DNA of 64,000 nt from Dryomyza anilis (taxonomy: Eukaryota > Arthropoda > Insecta > Diptera > Dryomyzidae). This document shows, one piece after another, positions 54,846 to 64,000 of the stretch. The translations under genes and the position numbers were made by a program. A model generated the notes under the pieces. The model did no database searches and was not told the origin of the DNA. It was given only the letters and a program-made list of their open reading frames with translations. The stretch spans positions 4,963,852-5,027,851 of the forward strand of contig OX638136.1 of the NCBI GenBank assembly GCA_951804985.1. Direction: 5' to 3'. Position 1 is the stretch's first letter. Each line of letters begins with the position of its first letter.

Positions 54846-56153
54846 ACGACTGCGACGATCAGGGTCACCCGTGAACTCCTCGTTATTTTTAAATGATGCT
54901 GGAAAACCATCACTTTTCTTTTTAGTATTAATAAAACCCCAAAACTTCTTAGGGTCTGATAATTTTTTAAGCTTCATTTTTTCAACATAATCAGAATAAA
55001 GTGAAGCTGATTTACTTTTAAATTCCAGAAACATGATAGTGTATGTTTCTAGGTCATTAGGGTTTTGACTATTGACATATCTATTCCATGCTCTATTCCT
55101 AGAAATACGTAAATTCTTTAATTCTTTGGTGTACCATGGATACGATGATTGCTTAGAAAATTTCAGACTGTAAGGTACCGATAGTGCAATACAAGAAAAT
55201 AATTCAAAGTATAAGAAATTTATGGAACAATCGAGTTGATTATTGTCAATATAGTTTGATAAAAAATCATGTTTTGCAAATAACAATTCATTCATTTTAG
55301 CATAATCTGCTTTAGAAAAATTAAATTCATATACTTTATCTGAAGAGCGAGAATTAATTATATTATCTCTATCAGATTGGTAATAAATTGTTAAAGGTGG
55401 ATGATAATTATCAATGCCTGATAGAGCATGAATAGACCGTTTAACAACCGAATTATTACTGTCAGTAGTAAAAACCAGGTCAAGTTGTCTATCTAGACAG
55501 TTAGTAATACAACTTACTTGTTGTAAGTCAGATGAGATAGTGTCAACAAAAATTTGTTCTTGTCGGGTTTTAGAGTTAGATGCACAATAATATGTATCAT
55601 CGTCAGATATATCCCATTTTAAATCAGGTGGATTAAAATCTCCAATCATTAAAATATCGTCAGAACTATTAAGTAAATCTAGTACAAAATCTACTGACTT
55701 CGATAAAGTCTCAAAGGCTTCAACATTACTTTTAGGAGGAATATATGCATTTAAGATATATACACAGGAATTGTGTAATACAATCTTTACACAAATAAGC
55801 TCTAATGTAGAAGCAACAGGTATTTCTACTAAGGAACTTATAAAAGTATTCTTGACTGAAATTAAAACACCACCACCGACTGGAGAATTTTCACACTCAA
55901 ACCGATCTTTTCTAAAGATATTGAAACTATTATCAAATACTTCAATACTTAAATAGCTATTATTTAACCAAGTTAATGCTATGAGATCATATTCAAAAGT
56001 TTGAGTAGCTAAAAAATATCTCGAGTCTTTGAGCGCAAACCCCTTACGTTTTGATAGTAAAGGGTGATTCGCTCTAGTGTGTGTGAATTTTGGTGTGCAG
56101 TTGGTTTGACTTTTTTTTGTTTGAATTCGGAAACAAAAATATTGTCTGCCCAA
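54846..56153 (-). pseudogene. LINE endonuclease (ORF2, N-terminal part)
   Basis: Apurinic-type endonuclease that would nick the target. Present are the middle and C-terminal motifs: LNAYIPPK, ILMIGDFNPPDLKW (catalytic Asp/Asn) and LSGIDNYHPPL, where the usual S-D-H triad reads I-D-N-Y-H. The TETWL motif with the catalytic Glu reads LIALT-WLNNSYLS: Glu-Thr has been lost by a six-base deletion near 55970. The enzyme should therefore be inactive regardless of the later frameshift. Confidence 0.85.
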
Positions 56154-56938
56154 AGATTTGAGCGAATAACATCCGCAGCATATTCTGTAGCGATTGATAC
56201 AGTGAATGATGCATAAGATGGCCTGTTACCAATTTTCTTACATGGTATGTAGGTGTCAGCAGGTACTAGATTATTTGTTTTTAAAAAGCTTTATATTATA
56301 TTGTCAGTAGTCGTGTCAGGCATTAATCTAGAAATACAAATTCTTTTTAATTTAGGTATTGCCTTCAATCCAGAATTTTCATTATTAATATTGATAATAT
56401 TATTAGTGATATTTTCGGGCAGGCTTACTGCTACTAGTAAAGGCGCTGCATTAGGTGGTTGAGGGGGAGGAGTGATAGAAGTTTTATGTGAAATGCGCTT
56501 TGCCCGAGGAGGATTTAACTCGTTTGCGCTTTTTGACCACTTTTTTGGGTGGAGGAACAATATCAGATGAGGCAGAATCGTCGATAATTGCTGTATGATT
56601 ATCAATACAATCCGCCAAATGCTCAGTATCACTTGCATGTGCCAATGAATTAAATTCATTTAATGAATTTAAAATTTCTATATAATTGATGTTTAAAGTA
56701 TTTAGCCTATCTCCAAAATTTTTAATTTTAACAAAAAAAAACTGATGGAGAGAGAGGTCTGTAAGTAGGACAATACCATTGCAAACCTGAGTGCACTGAA
56801 CTTAATATTAGCACATGGAGCATGATAAAGCTGTCCGCAGGGACCGGAACAAGAAAACATAGAATTTAATATGTTTTGACTCTTGCACTTATCCCTCAAA
56901 GAACAGGCAGCAAAATTTTCTACTGATAAGAATTCCAT
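56110..56938 (-). pseudogene. LINE ORF1 with PHD-type zinc finger
   Basis: ATG at 56938. CSLRDKCKSQ, MFSCSGPCGQLYHAPCANI gives a C..C..C..C..H..C series typical of the PHD-like finger in ORF1 proteins of CR1/Jockey-type LINEs. Frameshifts near 56720 and 56500 follow; the later part has a basic patch (VVKKRKRVKSSSGKA), a proline run, and an ending with KIGNRPSYASFTVSI, probably the RNA-binding end domain. Confidence 0.7.
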
Positions 56939-57405
56939 TTATTATAACTTTTGAAAATAACAAAAGTACAAAATTTATAAATTTTAAAAATTTAAAAATT
57001 TAGTGCCGAATAAAAAAATTGGATCACTCAAGGGTTAAATGCCTACAGCTGTTACAAATTAAAATACGCACTAACAACACAATAGAAAAACGACGTAAAC
57101 AAATATCGCACAAAGAAGAATAGAAAATCGCAGATAACATTAACAATGCATGCCACAGTAATATTACACAGAAATAGACAATATTTACTTAAATTGATTT
57201 AAATATAAATGTATTATAACAAATATTTAATATTTTATAAAAACAACGACACTTAACGACAAGGAACAGAACTTTGACGAAAACTCACTATAAGTATATT
57301 TAATATTCAATAAATACACTATTTAAATCACAGAAATCACTACATGCACTTGTAACAACGACCTGCACTGACAAAGAGACAAATGTAGGAATATAAAAAT
57401 ATATT

Positions 57406-57891
57406 GTTACGAAAATTCAGTCTACGGAAAACTGTTCTACGAGTTCGTATCGCTGGATTGTGTACAAAATAAAATCGCACTTATAATTGGTTTTAACTAG
57501 TATTATTTCAACTAGTATTAATTAAATTTATTTAAATAACAACTTAAAGAATAATCACTTATATCAACTGCTGAATTACTACAATTTATCTTTACAATGT
57601 TCACTCACGAGACGCACTAGTTCACTATTAAATCACAACTGAAGTGAAGTACCTCTGATGCGGCTCCCTTATATACTGCATGCATCAGTTCGACACGTAT
57701 GCTATTGACATCTCATTCACACTCATGTGTTTTAATGCGGTGATCTTCCATATCTTTCTCACACACTGCCTCAGTGCGCTGAATGATCTTCCGTCTCTTT
57801 CTAACACATGCTTAGTGCGCTGAATTGTCTTGCGTTTTTTAATTATTGTTGATTGCTTGCACTATGGGGCAAATTACATCTTTTCGTAACA
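57406..57891 (-). repeat. Gypsy element 2, 3' LTR (486 bp)
   Basis: TGTTACGAAAATTCAG...TTTTCGTAACA, with 7-bp inverted ends TGTTACG/CGTAACA. A purine-rich tract (AGGTGGAAAGCAG on the minus strand, 57892-57904) abuts it, as a polypurine primer should. The relative at 45977 is a solo LTR. Confidence 0.9.
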
Positions 57892-57928
57892 CTGCTTTCC
57901 ACCTAAATCTGTTCGTCACGAACAGATG

Positions 57929-58804
57929 TTAATCCTCTCTCTCTCTGTATTGCGTCAACCTTTCCAAATGTACTACTTTCATTTTTCGTCTAACGCCTGC
58001 AGTATTCTGAATCCGATACACGACATCGTTAATTCTTTTAATTATCTTATATGGTCCTTCCCAGTGTGTTTGTAGCTTAGGGGATAAGCCTTTCTTCCTT
58101 TGTGGTTTATAGAGAAAAACAAGCTCTCCTTTCGTAAATCCCTCTGAATTTGTGCGCAAGTCGTATCTGGCCTTCATCTTGTCACTCGCAAATTGTGTAC
58201 GCCGTCTTACAAATTGATGCACTTCGTTCATTTCTTCACTTTTTCTGGAAACATAATTGTGTATAGCAATTCCAGCTGATGCACTCGCACCAAACTTTAA
58301 ATCCGCAGGTAATCTTAAGTCTGTTCCAAAAATAATTTTAAATGGTGAAGCTGCTGTGGTATCATGACCCGCCGTTCGATAAGCCATGAGGAATAGTGGT
58401 ATGTGTGTATCCCAATCTTTTTGATTTTTATCAACCTCTTCCAAAGTCCGATTGAATCTCTCTGATTGCGGGTGCAAAGGCGTTGTTCGTGTTTTGTGTA
58501 TGTTGAGGACTTTGCATACTTCCTTAAATACAGCAGACTCAAAATTTCTTCCTTGATCTGAATGCAATTCTAACGGTACTCCAAAACGGCTTACCCAGTT
58601 GTTAACTAATGCCTGAACTGCCTAAACTGTTGTGGCTTCTTGATTTGGCATGGGATACACTTCGGGCCACTTGCTGAAGTAGTCGATGACTACAAGGACA
58701 TACTTATTATCCGCATCATTGATTGGAAACGGCCCGGCGACATCCATGGCAATACGCTAGAATGGCGCTCCGACGTAGTACTGATGCATCCTGCCGCGAC
58801 TTCT
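57929..58804 (-). pseudogene. Integrase (gypsy element 2)
   Basis: The first Asp lies in a VVIDYFSKW motif at about 58690, followed by a TAG stop at about 58620. The long open part (58567-57929) has the second Asp (HSDQGRNFES), the Glu (HPQSERFNRTLEE), a variable linker, and a C-terminal part with KGELVFLYKPQRKKGLSP, WEGPYKI and MKVVHLERL. One in-frame stop and a shift make it non-functional. Confidence 0.88.
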
Positions 58805-59820
58805 CACTGTTGGTCCTTTTGCTGGTACACATTGCGGACAACTGCGAATCCAATCGGCGACTGACTATTGGCATCCAATCCAATAAAAACGTTTCTTAAC
58901 CTTCTCGACCGTTTTATTAATGCCCAAATGACCACCACAGATCCACCATGGTATTCTGCTAATATTTCTTTTATTTTTGACTTGGGAACAACAATCAAAC
59001 TTCGAGCGGATGTGCCACCTTCATTTTCCCATACACGATATAAGCAACCATCTTGTAGCTTTAAGCTCTGCCACTGTGCCCAGTAAGCTTTAGTTATTGG
59101 ACTGTCGGCCGCTATATCTTCCCACGATGGTTTTTTTTGCTGGTCCTTGAACATCATGATTTTTTTGAGGTCGGGATCACTCTTTTGATCAATTTGAATT
59201 TGTTCCGGAGTCCATTTTTCATCGGGCAAAACATTTAGCAAACGAATGTCAAATATGTTTTCTTTTCCCTCCGCTCTTGAACAATGTCTGCATTCTAGTT
59301 TACATGGGCGTCGTGACAGAGCATCTGCATTTCCATGATTTCCTCCTTTACGATGTTCGATTGAGAAATCGTAGCTCTGTAATCGTTCTTTTTCTTGCTC
59401 TTTGATCACTTGAGAGAGAACTCCGCCTATTCCAAATCCACTTGCATCCGTATCAAGTATAAATTTCTCACCTGGAATTGGATACGCAAGAATTGGTGCC
59501 GAGGACAGTAGATCTTTTAATTTCAAAAATGCCCTTTCTTGATCATCGCTCCATTGAAATGCGCGGTTCTTTCTTGTCAACTTATGAAGACTGCTAGCAA
59601 CATTGGCAAAACCTGGAACAAATCGCCTGTAGTATGTACATAGCCCCAAGAAACTACGTAGGTCATGTAGATTTTTCGGTCTGGGCCACTCCTTTACTGC
59701 AACTATTTTATCTTCATCGGTATGCACTCCTTCCGTGGTAACTCGTTGACCCAGATACTTGACTTCTTTTTTGAAAAGTGAGCATTTCTTTGGGCTAAGT
59801 TGTAGACCCGCATTTTTCAA
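58805..59820 (-). pseudogene. Reverse transcriptase thumb, RNase H with internal deletion, integrase zinc region (gypsy element 2)
   Basis: 338 open codons. YLGQRVTTEG and FLGLCTYYRRFVPGFA are the polymerase connection; FILDTDASGFGIGGVLSQ holds the first RNase H Asp. It then jumps to LQSYDFSIEHRKG and NADALSRRPC, skipping about 70 residues present in relatives, including the Glu and second Asp of RNase H. The deletion keeps the frame. It ends in the integrase N-terminal region. Confidence 0.85.
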
Positions 59821-59859
59821 TCGAAGGAATACTTCCTCTAGATTTCTGATATGTTCGTT

Positions 59860-60634
59860 TCAATCCTTGTCCATAACAATTATGTCATCAAGGTATACTA
59901 GACATGTTTTCCAGTGTAAACCTTTTAATACGTGCTCCATTAACCGCTCGAATGTTGCTGGGGCATTGCATAGTCCAAACGGCATTACTAAAAATTGCCA
60001 TAGTCCATCTCCAGTACTGAATGCGGTCTTCTCTCGATCTTTCTTATCGATTTCTACTTGCCAGTAACCGCTTTGCAAGTCCAACGTTGAAAACCACTTA
60101 GCATTAGATAGTGTATCCAAGGTGTCATCGATTCTGGGCAGTGGATAACTTGGTGACATCATTAAGTTTTCGGTAATCAACGCAGATCCGAGTACTACCA
60201 TCCTTCTTTTTCACCAATACTACTGGTGAACTCCATGGACTCTCAGATGGTTCCACCACGCCATTTGTGTGCATTTCTTCGACCAAATGTGATACTTCGT
60301 CTCTTTTCGCAAATGATGCCCTTCTTGGTGCTTGACGAATTGGGTTAGAATCACCAGTGTCTATTCGATGTTTTACAATGGCAGTTCTGCCGACCTGTTG
60401 GCCCTTTTCAGCAAATATATACCGATATTTGTCAATTAGCTGTTGCACTTGACTCTTTTCTTTGGCAGCCAAATCCTGCGTCCACTCATTTATAAACTTG
60501 TGAGTAGATTGTTTGTTTACTTGCGGTGTGACATAGTCCTTTGATGTATTTGACTCGCAATTTATAATCGCTGACGCCTCTTGACACTGGCCTACCACTG
60601 TTCCCTTTTTGATTAATTTTGACGAGTTTTCCAA
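59860..60634 (-). pseudogene. Reverse transcriptase (gypsy element 2)
   Basis: Two overlapping frames. 60634-60125: linker, then [20 protein letters not shown] and [11 protein letters not shown] (fingers). 60201-59860: [26 protein letters not shown] (palm Asp), MPFGLCNAPATFERLM and LVYLDDIIV, the intact YLDD active site. The join near 60150 is a one-base slip; a stop lies at 59860. Confidence 0.88.
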
Positions 60635-60674
60635 ATTGAGAACTCTTATAGGTACTATTCTGTCTTTCTCCGCC

Positions 60675-61154
60675 TCAACAAGTGTTCTTCACTATGTTAC
60701 TTTTATACAGCTCTTCGTTTTCTTCAATAACCCACAACTTGCTTATCCCACAATCTCCATTTAATTTCGCCCAAACAATTGCTTCTGAATTAGGTGATAT
60801 TTTTCTATTTTTATAAGCAATAACTTGTTTCATTTTCGGGCTCTGGTCACAATCAATATTTAGTTGGATCTCCGTATTGGCATAATTCAAAATTTTTCTT
60901 GTTAAATCAAGTGTGAAACCGTTCTTTATCATGAAGTCCATGCCAAGTATTATTTCGTCTACTATTTCTGCCACAATAAAATCATGCATACCTGTCGTAG
61001 TACCAATCGTTATTTTCTTGGTAATCTTTCCTCTAATAGGGGCCTCTTTACCTGTAGCTGTTTGTAATCTTATTCCTGTAAGCGGCTCTACTTCGTCCTT
61101 AACCAGGTTACTTCTTATTATTGAAAGTGAAGCTCCCGTATCCAATGTTACCAT
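60675..61154 (-). pseudogene. Aspartic protease (gypsy element 2)
   Basis: Retropepsin-like: VTLDTGASLSIIRSNLV has the D-T-G active site, and IILGMDFMIKNG the I-L-G-x-D flap-side motif. Would process Gag-Pol. A shift near 60690 breaks it from the polymerase. The sequence also reads upstream to about 61300 with the Gag-protease linker. Confidence 0.85.
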
Positions 61155-61362
61155 ATATGCTGTACAATCAATGAGTCCTTCGACAGTTAAGCTATTTGGC
61201 TTTCGAGCAATTTGTGAAATGGAGATTCTGGGGCAATCTTTTATGGGAGTCAGATCGTGCCCCGCAGAACTGACTCGTTTTAGTTTAAAGATTGATTAAA
61301 ATTTACGTTATTTTGGACATGATCCTGGGTTTCTTCATGTCGGGGTTCATTTGCAAATGGAT

Positions 61363-62172
61363 TCATTGAGCGCTTGCGTTTTTTACGACAATCACGTGCC
61401 ACATGCCCATATGTATCACAGTTGTAGCATTTACCTTTAAATTGGGGTCTCGGTTGGCAGCAGTGTAATCTGGTTTAGCTCCACTTTTGAACGCTTGGCA
61501 AATTACCTGAAGTAGGTCTTCATTCTCCACATCTAATTTACGGACCTTTGGCGCAGGGCGGCACAACGTAGTTGCTGTCTCCTGTGTTAGCGCTGTGGTT
61601 ACAGTTTCCGTAAATGTCACTTTCGGCATTTTCACTGTAGCACGCCTTGTCTCCGGATCACGTATGCCGTCAACGAAGGCTTCGATCTTGCACTTTTCTA
61701 TGAAATCACTCGTTGAATCTGCATACGACAAATGCGCAAACCTCTCGACGTCCGCTGCATACTCCTGCAATGTTTCACCATTTTTTTGCATTCGGCACTT
61801 TAGTTCCATTCTGTAGATTTGCTTCATGTGATCACTCCCGTATTTTCGTTGCAGTGCAGACATAACCGCTAAATAACTGTTTCTATCGCTTTCTGGAACT
61901 GTCTGCAATACTTCGGCTGCACCTACTTTTAGTGCCACGATAAGTGCGGCTACGCTGTCTTCATTGTTCCATCGATTACTTACAGCCGTGGTCTCAAATT
62001 GCAGTTTTAAAATGTTGAACGCTGTGGTTCCATCGTAAATCGGCGATTTTAGCCTTGTACCACTGACAACATGCATTGAGGGTCCACTTAGCTGTAGTAA
62101 ACTGAAATATTCTTGTATTTTCTGTAGCTTTTTGCTGAAACCTTGATATTTCTCATCAGCGTTGTCTTCCAA
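61363..62172 (-). pseudogene. Gag capsid-nucleocapsid (gypsy element 2), N-terminus truncated
   Basis: 269 codons. The capsid-type part has YDGTTAFNILKLQFETTA, AVMSALQRKYG, RMQKNGETLQEYAADVERFA and KCKIEAFVDGIRD, all typical of Ty3/gypsy Gag. A CCHC zinc knuckle follows but the frame slips inside it (KCYNCDTYGHVARDC-like order is visible around 61380-61440 in another frame). Reading starts directly at the junction with the LINE, so the true start codon is lost. Confidence 0.8.
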
Positions 62173-62539
62173 AAATGGGGACTATGGGGGCGATTATCAC
62201 AAGGCAACGTGCCTGTGTGCTTCAACATGGCGAAGCCAGCGCAATCCTTGTCGGTGTCGTCTCAAGTCAACTCACTGGTCACCCGAATTGGCAAATTGTC
62301 AAATGGTGACACCTCCACTTCGGTGGAAGTCCTCCTCGTGGAAGTCCCTGGAAACGGCGCTCTACACCACCCTGTGTAGAAGTCGGCTAAAGTGAGTGGC
62401 GAGCATCTCCCTCAGAGTGAGGGTTCGTGCGTTGGGTTTGGGTCCCACCACGGAAAAAACCTATGCGCCCAATGAAAACAAAAAAGAAGCCTCGGATAAC
62501 GACCGATTACAACGATGACAACCCACGCAAACGTTTTAA

Positions 62540-63475
62540 GGATCATGATTTACGGATATGCACCTGAAATGTCCGGTCCCTTTATAGGGAAGGTGCCTCT
62601 ATCCAGCTGGCAGATGTCCTCGAAAAATATAAGGCTGACATCACCGCTATCCAGGAGATGGATGGACGGGACAGGGCTGTTCGAAACAAGTGTCCTGTGA
62701 TATCTACTACAGCTGCCATGCGGAGAGACACGAATTTGGATGTGGATTTGTGGTCGGCAAGAGACTCCGCCACCTTGTCTCTAGGTTCACGCCCGTGGAC
62801 GAAAGGCTGGCAACAATCCGCATCAAGGCTAAATATTTCCATATCAGCCTAGTTTGTGCACACGCTCCGACAAACGAGAAAGATGACGAGACAAAAGAGC
62901 GCTTCTACGAGCGCCTAGACAACGCATACGAGCGCTGCCCCCGCCACGATATCAAAATCGTGCTAGGCGATTTTAACGCCAAGGTGGGCAGAGAAGCCAT
63001 CTATTGTTCCACAATCGGAAAATTTAGCCTCCATGCCAACACTTCCGATAACGGAACGAGGCTAATCGACTTCGCCGCAGCACGAAACATGGTAGTTAGT
63101 AGCACTAGATTCGAACATTTCGATATCCACAAGGCCAAATGGTTGTCGCCCGATCAAAAAATTCAAAATCAAATTGATCACGTTGTGATTGACGGAAGGC
63201 ACGCTTCGAGCGTGATGGACGTACGCACTATCCGAGGTGCCAATATGGACTCGGATCATTACCTTGTAGCAGCCAAGGTCCGCACACGCTTAAGCGCTGC
63301 GAAGAACGTACGGAACCAAACGCAGAGAAAGCTAGACTATGCGTACGTGGGATCTATGCGTACGGCTGCCGAAGAGGTGCTTGGATTCCAACGCCCCTTG
63401 AGGAATCAGTGGTATGAACAAGAGTGTCGCGCGGCCACTGCAGCGAAAGACGCTGCGTACAAATCCACCCTGTAG
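62540..63475 (+). pseudogene. LINE endonuclease domain
   Basis: Open from about 62690: SCDIYYSCHAERHEFGCGFV, LVCAHAPTNEKDDE, RHDIKIVLGDFNAKVGRE (catalytic Asp/Asn), TSDNGTRLIDFAAARNM, HFDIHKAKWLSPDQKIQNQI-DHV and MDSDHYLV, the terminal Ser-Asp-His of apurinic-type nucleases. Upstream (62540-62690) the TWN and catalytic Glu region is only legible by shifting frame twice; the Glu codon of the AIQEM motif is present (CAGGAGATG at about 62650). It ends in TAG at 63473. Confidence 0.85.
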
Positions 63476-64000
63476 TCACAAAGAGAAGAGGAGGGAAGAG
63501 AGACGTCTTTTCAGGCGTAAAAAAAGCGAGGCAGAAAGACGTGAGTGTGAGGAGATTGAGATGCATGGGGACAGGAATGAGGCTCGAAAATTCTTCGAGA
63601 AAATAAGACGCCTAGCCGGAGGTTCAAAATCCGGAGCCTCTTCCTGTAAAGATGAGAACGGAAATCTAGTAACAGATATCCAGAGCAGACTGAAAATATG
63701 GAGGGATCACTTCTCTAAACTGCTGACCGGTGATGATGACCGCAATTCCACCGATAGAGAAGCAAACCCGGCAACCCCAGTACTTGATGACGCCGTGAAG
63801 ATTCCGCCACCCGACCATGACGAGGTCAGAACAGCCATTGCTCGGCTGAAAAACAACAAAGCCGCAGGTGCTGATGGCCTGCCTGCTGAATTGTTTTAGA
63901 CCGGAGGCGAAGAGCTAATAGAGAGCATGCACGAGCTCGTAAGCAGAATATGGTCGGATGAAAGCATGCCAAGAGACTGGAACCTCAGTGTACTCTGCCC
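63414..64000 (+). pseudogene. LINE linker and start of reverse transcriptase
   Basis: A one-base slip at about 63470 moves the protein to another frame: EERRLFRRKKSEAERR, SRLKIWRDHFSKLLTGDDD, IPPPDHDEVRTAIARLKNNK, KAAGADGLPAELF, then TAG at 63897 where relatives have Lys, and SMPRDWNLSVLCP at the window edge. Matches 15053-14429 throughout, and preserves the piece (RATAAKDAAY) with which that copy begins. Confidence 0.85.

Larger units (their letters stand above)
53120..57383 (-). mobile_element. Full-length Jockey/CR1-like LINE, (ATT)n tail, ATGTA target duplication
   Basis: A 4.26 kb non-LTR retrotransposon between ATGTA (53115-53119) and ATGTA (57384-57388). The minus strand carries a 5' UTR, ORF1 (about 56938-56110), ORF2 (about 56153-53262) and a 3' UTR ending in ATTATTATT. 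Each ORF is broken by a few shifts, so it is full length but inactive. Confidence 0.88.
57892..62172 (-). mobile_element. Gypsy element 2, internal region, 5' LTR missing
   Basis: Ty3/gypsy order Gag, protease, reverse transcriptase, RNase H, integrase on the minus strand. The 5' LTR and leader are absent: Gag ends abruptly at about 62172, where a LINE of opposite orientation begins. Multiple frameshifts, one RNase H deletion. Confidence 0.9.
62173..64000 (+). mobile_element. LINE of the 6.5/14.4 kb family, 5' part, runs off the window
   Basis: 5' UTR from about 62173 (compare 30270-30560), then endonuclease and reverse transcriptase. It abuts gypsy element 2 head to head, so it either inserted into that element's Gag or the junction is a rearrangement. 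Its closeness to the 14.4 kb copy (KAAG.GLPAELF, SMPxxLNLSVLCP) shows one family with at least four fragments in the window. Confidence 0.85.

Overview
The window is AT-rich eukaryotic DNA (roughly 70% A+T by eye) built almost entirely from nested transposable elements, microsatellites and tandem duplications. No intact single-copy host gene is visible. The element mix points to a higher fly (Diptera, probably calyptrate): Tc1/mariner, DINE-1-like Helentron repeats carrying the GACAGACGGACAT and TGATCAAGAATATATATAC blocks familiar from fly genomes, Ty3/gypsy elements, tRNA-derived SINEs, hAT elements and several LINE lineages. The species is not determined. Base composition, nesting and degeneracy suggest heterochromatic or pericentromeric sequence.

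Layout. 1-6540: a diverged dispersed repeat, called family X here, holds a 4.3 kb inverted-repeat transposon (710-5020, ATTA target duplication). That transposon itself contains a broken Tc1-type transposase split by a DINE-1-like element, a TA-flanked MITE and an isolated coding first exon. 6541-15053: one minus-strand LINE is split by a 6.8 kb hAT element (7605-14428) with an 8-bp target duplication; the hAT contains a 2.9 kb direct duplication of its own interior. 13310-21985: a 4.3 kb tandem duplication doubles the hAT end, the LINE 5' part, a RING-finger ORF, a perfect hairpin, coding remnants and a SINE head. 23749-24444: a deletion-derivative mariner-type element. 24968-38531: a 6.9 kb tandem duplication doubles two SINE types, a foldback MITE, a C2H2 zinc-finger gene fragment with good splice sites, LINE fragments, a 182-bp satellite and part of a gypsy element.

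37469-44510: an unclassified inverted-repeat DNA transposon with long internal inverted repeats, internal (TA)n tracts and a degenerate transposase-like gene carries a nearly whole gypsy element (37824-42163, 177-bp LTRs). 44511-47582: family X with a solo LTR and a full SINE; both have related empty sites elsewhere in the window. 47583-52457: a second, decayed zinc-finger gene end and a 2.4 kb non-autonomous hAT element with a perfect 8-bp target duplication. 53120-57383: a full-length but mutated Jockey/CR1-like LINE with a PHD-type ORF1. 57406-62172: a 5'-truncated gypsy element. 62173-64000: a LINE running off the right edge.

The genes do not form an operon or pathway; the interest lies in element architecture and insertion history. 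The best candidates for something undescribed are the 37.5-44.5 kb transposon, the ATTA-flanked 710-5020 element with TTGTCGTATGT repeats, and the paired zinc-finger gene ends, one of which only keeps frame through a predicted 11-nt micro-exon. The three tandem duplications are nearly identical between copies, so assembly error must be excluded.
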